Source: Pseudobutyrivibrio sp. OR37 (GTDB taxonomy: Bacteria > Bacillota > Clostridia > Lachnospirales > Lachnospiraceae). Taken from it: 64,000 nt of DNA. This document shows, piece by piece, positions 57,398 through 64,000 of this stretch. Every line of letters begins with the position of its first letter. Position 1 is the stretch's first letter. A program made the position numbers and the translations under genes. The notes beneath the pieces were generated by a model that made no database searches, was not told the DNA's origin, and worked only from the letters and a program-made list of their open reading frames with translations. Location of the stretch: positions 1 through 64,000 of the forward strand of contig NZ_FOQF01000005.1 of NCBI RefSeq assembly GCF_900113655.1, read 5' to 3'.

Positions 57398-60046
57398 TTA
57401 TAGTTTTATAATTCCACGCTTTATAAGAAGGCCAACAACTGCTGCTGCAAGTATTGCTATAAATGCAATTATAAGTGCAACTGGGCTTGATTGAGACTGC
57501 TCTCCTGCCTCTGGTGTTTCTTCCTCCTCAATCGTAGTCTCTTCTACTGTCTCTTCGGCTTCTTCTGTGTCTTCTTCTACAGCTTCAGAAGTGTCTTCCA
57601 CTACTTCATCCTCTGTCTCATCCACAGTTTCTTCAGTAGATGCAGATTCTACAACCTTCTCATCTGCCTTGTTATTCTTATTGCTTGCAGACTGCTTGCC
57701 GCCTGTAGTAGGAACCTGTGCATCTGCAATCTGAGTCTGATTTCCTGTAGCTCCTGCAACTGCTGGTGTTGTTGCTGGTGTTGTAGCTGCTGCACCACTA
57801 CCTGAGCTTGAGCCGCTACCTGAACCTGAGCCACTTCCTGAGCCTGAGCTGCTGCCTGAGCCTGAGCCGCTTCCTGAACCTGAGCCACCAGGTGTTGGTG
57901 TAGGTACTACTGGCTCATCCTTTGCAACATTTACAGCTGTTGAATATTCCATTGAAAATCCATCGCTAAGAGCTGTTACCTTTGCTGTAACAATAGCCTT
58001 ACCCTCTTCATTAGCTGTAGCCTTTCCATCAACAAAGCTTACTGCTACATCATTTGATAAGTATTCAACCTCAACCATCTTTTCAATAGCATCTGGAAGG
58101 ACGAATAATTCCTGTTCCTCACCTGGCTTCATAGCTAGTGTAGCCTTTGATTCTGGAATCATATCAAATGGGTCTTCATACTCATCTGCTGGTGTAAGTG
58201 CTTTGATTGAACTTTCAATGTGAAGAGTTGCATTGTCAATCTCATCGAATGAGGTTGCAGCCTTGGCTTCCTCAATAGCACTACGAAGTCTGTCTGCTGA
58301 TTCTTCTGTCATGTAAGTAAGGTCATAGCCTTCTGCAGTTTCGATAAGTGCATTCAGATTAGTCTTATCAAATGCATCAACAACAAGCTGAAGCTCTACA
58401 TGTCCTTTAGTTCCATCCACCTTAACATCTGCTGTTAGTGTAACCTCATGCTTCTTGTTGTCGATAGCAACTACACCCTTCTTTGAAATCACTGATTCGT
58501 CAGAAGATTTCCATGTAATTGTGCTACCAAGCACTGATGTAGGAAGTGAAAGGTCATATCTAATCTTGCCTGCCTCTGTATTGCTGCCCTTGATTGCATT
58601 AAAGCCACATGCAAGCTCTAAGCTACGCTGAACTCTGCTATTTATGAAGGCTTCTGCAATATCCTCAACAGTGCCTTCGTTCATGGCCTTATTGTAAATC
58701 TTGATATCATCAACCTTTCCATCGAAGCATGCATCCCAATTGTTAGCACCAAAAAGGATAGAATCATTTTCACTTCCCAATGGATTGTTGGAGATACCAC
58801 TTACAACCTGTTCGCCATCTACGTACATTGTAATTTTGCCATCTGTACCAACAATTGCTACCTGTGACCAAACTCCATTTGGAACTGTTGGATTACCTAC
58901 TGTTGTCCAGCTCATTGGCTGAGCATTTCCAATAGTCTTTACTCCATCTGTTCTTCCCCAGAGCTTGTACTCCTGGTCTGCGCCATCACCTGATAGTGCC
59001 AACCAATGCTCCTTATTATGATACCCAAGTAACATCAGCACCTGATTGTCTGCCTGTGATTTGTCTGGGCAAACAGAAAATGTAATTGTAAAGTCTGTTC
59101 CATTAATCTTGTTTCCAAGGTCCAAACCAAAATCGTTGAAATCTACAGCCTTGCCATTGATTCCATCTACGTAGGTTATCTCACCGTTATAGGCTCCCAT
59201 GCCCTTTACAATAGCCTTGGCATCACCAATGCCATCTTCAAAATCGTAGGAAGAAACAAGATTCTTCTCAAATTCCTTATCTGCAGGCTCAACCGGCTTA
59301 ACATCATCGGTAAACAGTCTGCTTACCTCGTCAGCTGATATGGTACGGTCATAAACCATTACATCGTCAATAAGACCGCTGTAGCAATTATCCCAATTGT
59401 TAGCTCCAATGATAATATCCTGATTTTCACCATTCATTACCTCAAGGAACTCATCTGTTGCTAAAAGCTTTCCGTCAAAATATGATTTGTTTTCAGTTCC
59501 ATCAGCTGTAAGCACGATGTGGTGCCACTCAGTAGCATTATAATCGGCATAGTTTTTTGTAACCCACTTAAATTCAGCACCATTGTTGTACCAGAACTTC
59601 AATCTGTTATTATCATCATTTCCAGAAACCGAATACCAAAGCTCTGGGTCATGATATCCAACAAAAACAACTGGTGTATTCACAGGAACCTTTTTCTCTG
59701 GCTTTACCCAAAGTGATACTGAATAGTTTTCCCCAAGGTTCTTTGTGTTTAGTTTAACACCATATTTGCCATCAAGTCTTAAGGAATGTCCTGCGATATT
59801 TTCATCTCTATTGGCATCGTATTTTACTTCCCCGTTGTAGCCTCCAAGGCCCTTTACAATTGGTGTTGCAAGGCTCTCACCCTTACTGTTTGTAAGGGTG
59901 CCGTCATTAAAATCGTACCAAGCCACCAAATGTCTATGTAAAGTATCGGCCTTTGCAATGCTTGCTCCTACAAAGGGTGTTGCCAAAGCAAGTAAAGTGA
60001 CGCCAGCTATTAGCCCATAAAATCTCTTTTTATTTTTCATCATCAT
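57398..60046 (-). CDS. Wall-associated protein with two LamG domains and C-terminal membrane anchor
   Basis: An 882-residue exported protein; three ATGs in a row lie at the start and the third (60040) has the best spacing from GGAG. After the signal peptide (ends IAKA) come two LamG/concanavalin-like domains (about 38-250 and 262-470; SVSLWVKPEKKVP, DIIIGANNWDNCYSGLIDDV; DSILFGANNWDACFDGKVDD), an Ig-like region (ITWKSSDESVIS), a FIVAR-like helical segment (near 560-610), a further Ig-like domain, a Gly/Ser repeat, an acidic Glu-rich stretch and a membrane anchor (SPVALIIAFIAILAAAVVG) with a basic end. No catalytic domain is seen. It likely binds carbohydrate at the cell surface beside the GH43 enzyme. 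Confidence 0.78.
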   Translation of the reverse strand: MMMKNKKRFYGLIAGVTLLALATPFVGASIAKADTLHRHLVAWYDFNDGTLTNSKGESLATPIVKGLGGYNGEVKYDANRDENIAGHSLRLDGKYGVKLNTKNLGENYSVSLWVKPEKKVPVNTPVVFVGYHDPELWYSVSGNDDNNRLKFWYNNGAEFKWVTKNYADYNATEWHHIVLTADGTENKSYFDGKLLATDEFLEVMNGENQDIIIGANNWDNCYSGLIDDVMVYDRTISADEVSRLFTDDVKPVEPADKEFEKNLVSSYDFEDGIGDAKAIVKGMGAYNGEITYVDGINGKAVDFNDFGLDLGNKINGTDFTITFSVCPDKSQADNQVLMLLGYHNKEHWLALSGDGADQEYKLWGRTDGVKTIGNAQPMSWTTVGNPTVPNGVWSQVAIVGTDGKITMYVDGEQVVSGISNNPLGSENDSILFGANNWDACFDGKVDDIKIYNKAMNEGTVEDIAEAFINSRVQRSLELACGFNAIKGSNTEAGKIRYDLSLPTSVLGSTITWKSSDESVISKKGVVAIDNKKHEVTLTADVKVDGTKGHVELQLVVDAFDKTNLNALIETAEGYDLTYMTEESADRLRSAIEEAKAATSFDEIDNATLHIESSIKALTPADEYEDPFDMIPESKATLAMKPGEEQELFVLPDAIEKMVEVEYLSNDVAVSFVDGKATANEEGKAIVTAKVTALSDGFSMEYSTAVNVAKDEPVVPTPTPGGSGSGSGSGSGSSSGSGSGSGSGSGSSSGSGAAATTPATTPAVAGATGNQTQIADAQVPTTGGKQSASNKNNKADEKVVESASTEETVDETEDEVVEDTSEAVEEDTEEAEETVEETTIEEEETPEAGEQSQSSPVALIIAFIAILAAAVVGLLIKRGIIKL

Positions 60047-60057
60047 TCTCCTTGCTT

Positions 60058-63000
60058 CTAATCCTTGTAATCCTTGTCTACTACATTGATAACAACTGTA
60101 GTTTCGTATTCGTTACCCATGTATGAATATGTAACCTTAAGCTCCTTCTTGCCTGCAGCTGCTGTTACATCTGCTGGAATTTCAAGCTTAATACCATCCT
60201 TGATTGTTACCTTACTTCCGTTATCAAGAGTAGCTCTAATTCTGATATCGCCATCAGAAACAGTCTCACCTACAGCGTACATTCTTACAGTCTTACGAGC
60301 CTTTGCTTTTTTAATAGTCTCTGCTGCAAGCTGACCGCCCTCAGCAATCTTTTCTGTATTGAAGCTTGCTGCATTCTTATCAGGTGATTCTGTAAGGATG
60401 AGCTTGCCACCTACTGATGCGATATAGTAGCCATGGTAAAGGGCACTTTCAAAGGTTACGCCTCTGCCATTTAAGCCCTTGATTGTTCTGAAGGTCATGG
60501 CCTTTGCTTCATCTTTGGTGCCATTTACATCCTGTGAAAGAACCAGATTGTAGCTTCCATCAGCTAAAGCCTTTCCAACTGTCAAATACATACCTGGCTT
60601 ATAATTAGATTCAAGTGAAACAAGAGCCTCATTGTTCTTATTAAGCTTACCAGGATTGATTTCCCATTCAGCAGTTTCACCATCATATTTGCTGTCACAG
60701 CCAACCTTCTTTCCAGTCATTGGATAGTCGCTGTCGCTTAATGTATTTTCAAACTTCTGAACGTAGATAGGATTCTTGTAGTAGTCGTAAATCTTGCTTA
60801 CTGTTCCTGTTAAACCTACTGCAGTCTTTTTGATGTATGGGATTGTGCCATCCTCATTTACCTTGAACTCCTCGCAGCAAGCAACTCGTCTGAAGCCGCT
60901 ACCGTGTGGAAGACTTCCATCATGGTAAACGAAATATGTATGTCCCTTGAAATCAAATACTGCCATATGGTTTGTGTTGGATGTTGCTGAAGGCTCCATT
61001 ACAACACCACCAAAGGTCCACTCGTTGTTAAGGAAGTCCTCTAAGCTGTCGCAGTATGCATAAGCCATCTGCTCACGCCAATCGTAAGCGAAGAACATGT
61101 AATAACGGTCCTTGCCATCTACATTGTGCTTGTAGTAATATGGCGCTTCTGTATACTGATGTCCTGAAGGCATTCCATTGATTACACCAACCTTGATATC
61201 AGCGTTCTTTTTGTCAGATGCCTTTTCAACTGAAAGCTTATCCTCATCACCATCCTGATCCTTGATAGAAATCATGTCCTCATTCAATTCGCAATTGAAG
61301 AAACGAACATTACCCCATCCAAGGATTCTATGCTCTACTCCCTTTTCATCCTTCTCAATCCAGAAGGTTGGGTCGATATCTTCCCAAGTAGATACACCTT
61401 TGTAGGTATCTTCATTCTTAACAAGTGGATGTCCAATATCCTTGAAGCCACCTGTTGGTGAATCAGATACTGCAACACCGATGCACTTGCCACCACCGTA
61501 GCTGCTCTTTGCCTCTGAGCAATAGTAGAAGTAATACTTGCCGCCGTACTTAACCACCTGACCAGCCCACGCGCTATTCTTGTCCTGTACCCAGCTGATA
61601 TCAGAATCGTTAAGGAACTCGCCCTCATACTTCCAATTCTTCATATCCTTTGAAGAATAGCATCTCCAATCAGGCATTACATAGCTTTCATTTGTAGATG
61701 TGTCGTGTCCAACATAAGCATAAACTGTATCACCATCAACTAAGATAGATGGGTCGCCGCCATAAAGCACATCACCATTTTCATCAAAGCCAAGCATTGG
61801 GTTGCCTGATTTACTCTTTTCAAGAGTAACCTCCTCTGCCTCTTCAAAATCGTTCCAGTCACTGCCTGTAAGAGCTGAATATTCATCAGCTGTAATTGGC
61901 ATTACATAACCGTGACGATATTTAATCTTGTTGTATGAACCAAGCTTGTCATCAGATACGAACTCAAAATCGCCTGATGCCAAATCAGTAGTTACTACTG
62001 GATAGTAGCCCTGTCCTCTTTTGAATCTGTCTATGAGCAGGCACCACTGGTCCTTACCTTCTTCATTCTTCTCATTTAACTTGAAGATGATAGGTCCTTC
62101 TACTGCATCAACCTTTCCAGGCAATGTCTTATCTAAGAACTTAGAACCTATATCTGTAAACTGACCAAGTACCTTGTCAGCTACATCAATCTTGATTGAG
62201 CCGTTTGACTCATTCTTTGTGTAACGATAGTACTTGCCATCGTTACCCTTAATCATTGTTGAATCGATTACCTTGATGATTCTTCCACTGGCATCTCTTC
62301 CGCCCTCGTGATAAAGCTGTGGTTCTGTGAAATGAACAAAGTCACGAGTCTTTGCGTAGTAGATTGCGTGGTTCTCATAATCCTGAGTAATCTTTTCATT
62401 CTCATCTACCTCTAATCTTGTTGCAGACCAATAAACAACATATTCACCTGTCACATCATCATAAACAAATTCTGGTGCCCATGTGCAGCCAGCGTTTTCA
62501 GGAGCTATTTCTGCAAGCCATGGCTTTGACCAGTGAACCAAATCATTTGATTCCCAAACAACTATGCTGTGGCTACCGTTGCTTCCTGCCTGACCCCAGT
62601 CTCTGTTATGGTAGATGCTAAGGTCTGTAGAAATCATGTAGAATTTGTCTCCCTCAGGAGTACGAGCAATGTACATATCTCTAAGACCACTTTCACCGAT
62701 TGTGCTTTCGATGATTGGATTGTTGTTGTTCAAATCCTCCCAGTTGAATCCATCCTTTGAAACTGAGAAGTAAACCTGCTCATCTGTAGCTGCCCCTTCA
62801 GTTCCTGTAAAGTGAACGAATAAGTAACCTACATAATCCTCCACTTTCTTTGGTGCTGCCACTACTGTGCAGTTGTATTCCTTTGTAACAGATGTATCAC
62901 CCTTACTAAAGGTTGCTGTAAGTGTTACATCAGTATTACCCGACTGTCTTGTAACTACACCTGCTGGTGTGCTGTCGTAACCAGCATTAGTCTTTGTCTT

Positions 63001-64000
63001 TGTGCTGATAATCTTTTCGTCAGATGATGTCCATGAAACTGATACTCCATTTACTTCTGATGGAAGTGAAATGCTGCCTTTAATCTTTTTCATATTAGGA
63101 ATCACATAGCTGTCTGCTACATATTCCACATCACTGATTTCCTGCAATCTGGCTGTCTTACCTGCTGAATAAAGTCTTGCAACATCGTCAGCCTTATATG
63201 CTCTTTCGTATACCTTAACATTGTCAAAATATCCTCTGAAATAATCATCACCTGTGTAGAATGACTTACCCAAATATCCAAGTAAATCCTCACCTAAATC
63301 AGAAACCTTAACACCTGTGTTTTTGTTTACACCGATAAGCTTGCCGTCTCTGTAAAGTGACATCTTGTTGCCATCCATTACGATGGTGATGTTAATCCAG
63401 GTTCTTGATGTGTTTGGATATTTAGCTGATGTCTCAACCTTCTTTTCGCCGCTACTGCTTTCTGCTGTAATAGCAAGCTTTTCAGCTGTTGGCATTGCCT
63501 TGTAGAATAAATACTTTGTATTATCCTGACCAAAGGTGAAGGTGAAGTAATTTCCTGTACGTGTAACCTCATTTACATCAAAGGAAATTGTCATCTTGTC
63601 TCTGCCATCAAAGAATCCCTTAGGAAACTCAAGGTATGCATTGTGGCCACCTACATTTGAACTACCATCAAGATAAAGTACCTTACCGTAATCCTTGTCC
63701 TCCACAATCTGTCCTTTTACAGCCTTACCGTCGTTACCATTTCCTGATGCATCCTTTACAACATTCTTTTTGATTTCTTCATTGAAGTTGTATTCAAGGA
63801 CTGGTTCAGCCTTAATCTGCTCACCCTGAACAGTAACCTTAACCTGGAATTTAGCTCCTTCCTTTAAGAACTCCTCATCTGTCATATTGAAGATTGGAAG
63901 TCCGTCTCTATCAAAGAACACTGCCTTCACATAAGCATTTCTGCATGGGTCATAAAGTGGATCACCTGTATGTGTAGCATGAGTCTTTGATTCTCTTGCA
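60058..64000 (-). CDS. Giant multi-GH43 arabinosidase/xylosidase, 5' end beyond window
   Basis: The frame is open to the right edge, so the start is not visible. In order: the end of a first GH43 domain (GDPLYDPCRNAYVKAVFF, near 63960-63900); a LamG domain (63813-63151); an Ig-like domain; a GH43 domain (62838-61861) with LRDMYIARTPEGDKFY, VIDSTMIKG and DAVEGPIIF; another GH43 domain (61818-60721) with GGDPSIL, DIDPTFW and YTEAPYYY; a CBM42/AbfB-like beta-trefoil (60720-60361, VSLESNYKPGMYL, VTFESALYHGYYI); and a Big_4-type Ig domain to the end. Each complete GH43 keeps its three acidic residues. Substrates are probably arabinan or arabinoxylan. It ends 11 bp before the LamG surface-protein gene. 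Confidence 0.9.
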   Translation of the reverse strand, partial: ARESKTHATHTGDPLYDPCRNAYVKAVFFDRDGLPIFNMTDEEFLKEGAKFQVKVTVQGEQIKAEPVLEYNFNEEIKKNVVKDASGNGNDGKAVKGQIVEDKDYGKVLYLDGSSNVGGHNAYLEFPKGFFDGRDKMTISFDVNEVTRTGNYFTFTFGQDNTKYLFYKAMPTAEKLAITAESSSGEKKVETSAKYPNTSRTWINITIVMDGNKMSLYRDGKLIGVNKNTGVKVSDLGEDLLGYLGKSFYTGDDYFRGYFDNVKVYERAYKADDVARLYSAGKTARLQEISDVEYVADSYVIPNMKKIKGSISLPSEVNGVSVSWTSSDEKIISTKTKTNAGYDSTPAGVVTRQSGNTDVTLTATFSKGDTSVTKEYNCTVVAAPKKVEDYVGYLFVHFTGTEGAATDEQVYFSVSKDGFNWEDLNNNNPIIESTIGESGLRDMYIARTPEGDKFYMISTDLSIYHNRDWGQAGSNGSHSIVVWESNDLVHWSKPWLAEIAPENAGCTWAPEFVYDDVTGEYVVYWSATRLEVDENEKITQDYENHAIYYAKTRDFVHFTEPQLYHEGGRDASGRIIKVIDSTMIKGNDGKYYRYTKNESNGSIKIDVADKVLGQFTDIGSKFLDKTLPGKVDAVEGPIIFKLNEKNEEGKDQWCLLIDRFKRGQGYYPVVTTDLASGDFEFVSDDKLGSYNKIKYRHGYVMPITADEYSALTGSDWNDFEEAEEVTLEKSKSGNPMLGFDENGDVLYGGDPSILVDGDTVYAYVGHDTSTNESYVMPDWRCYSSKDMKNWKYEGEFLNDSDISWVQDKNSAWAGQVVKYGGKYYFYYCSEAKSSYGGGKCIGVAVSDSPTGGFKDIGHPLVKNEDTYKGVSTWEDIDPTFWIEKDEKGVEHRILGWGNVRFFNCELNEDMISIKDQDGDEDKLSVEKASDKKNADIKVGVINGMPSGHQYTEAPYYYKHNVDGKDRYYMFFAYDWREQMAYAYCDSLEDFLNNEWTFGGVVMEPSATSNTNHMAVFDFKGHTYFVYHDGSLPHGSGFRRVACCEEFKVNEDGTIPYIKKTAVGLTGTVSKIYDYYKNPIYVQKFENTLSDSDYPMTGKKVGCDSKYDGETAEWEINPGKLNKNNEALVSLESNYKPGMYLTVGKALADGSYNLVLSQDVNGTKDEAKAMTFRTIKGLNGRGVTFESALYHGYYIASVGGKLILTESPDKNAASFNTEKIAEGGQLAAETIKKAKARKTVRMYAVGETVSDGDIRIRATLDNGSKVTIKDGIKLEIPADVTAAAGKKELKVTYSYMGNEYETTVVINVVDKDYKD

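Noticed and set aside
57491-57805. Plus-strand Cys-rich frame
   Set aside because: Antisense to the acidic and Gly/Ser-rich low-complexity part of the LamG protein; no ribosome site.

Overview
The window looks like a chromosomal segment of a low-to-mid GC, Gram-positive rumen or gut Clostridia, most likely the Butyrivibrio/Pseudobutyrivibrio group of Lachnospiraceae. This is inferred from modular GH9/GH5/PL1/GH43 enzymes with CBM2 and ricin-type modules, an FMN riboswitch-controlled ribDEBAH operon, HemZ next to HisS, a DUF3793-flavodoxin pair and a XylFII/LytS/YesN-type sugar sensor. No rRNA or CRISPR array was seen. Almost all genes are on the minus strand.

Layout. (1) 1-5 kb: the edge of an ISL3-type transposase, an unusual short tandem repeat, then sugar-interconversion genes (AGE-family isomerase, FGGY xylulokinase, fucose/arabinose-isomerase-family protein). 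(2) 5-8.9 kb: riboflavin operon with promoter, FMN riboswitch and terminator. (3) 8.9-15.7 kb: ferredoxin-type aldo/keto reductase, an RNase H/AraC/GNAT/secreted-protein operon, a SprT-like metalloprotease, shikimate kinase and desulfoferrodoxin. (4) 15.7-20.3 kb: an AT-rich accessory patch with a retropepsin-like protease pair, a broken thioredoxin lipoprotein, a Ser-rich secreted protein, a decayed DUF3791/DUF3990 cassette and a tRNA-Lys 3'-end remnant, ending at a six-tRNA cluster. (5) 21-25.8 kb: flavodoxin/DUF3793, ArsR with a Zn/Cd P-type ATPase and a separate HMA chaperone, and an SGNH esterase. (6) 25.8-36.4 kb: a monosaccharide ABC transporter (two permeases, one double ATPase, two binding proteins) behind a three-component sensor (anchored binding protein, LytS-like kinase, YesN-like regulator). 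(7) 36.4-44.2 kb: hisS, hemZ, metallo-beta-lactamase-fold hydrolase, relA/spoT and an ABC-F ATPase. (8) 44.3-64 kb: a polysaccharide-degradation region: a CBM-only secreted protein flanked by two paralogous 43-residue microproteins, a Cache chemoreceptor, a ricin-domain pectate lyase, pyruvate kinase, GH5 and GH9 cellulases, a wall-associated LamG protein and a giant multi-GH43 protein running off the right edge.

How it fits together: secreted enzymes (cellulases, pectate lyase, GH43 arabinosidase/xylosidase modules) would release oligosaccharides and monosaccharides. The three-component system senses sugar outside the cell and likely drives the ABC importer, and the isomerase/kinase genes at the left feed sugars into the pentose phosphate pathway and glycolysis.

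Most interesting signals: a dispersed family of five hairpin elements (about 80-100 bp) with conserved loop and junction but covarying stems; the duplicated microprotein-plus-promoter cassette; the decayed island between a tRNA-Lys gene and its 3'-end copy; a second repeat family (five copies) embedded in operons; and terminators sharing a GAAA-capped hairpin tip. All calls come from reading the sequence; no search was run.
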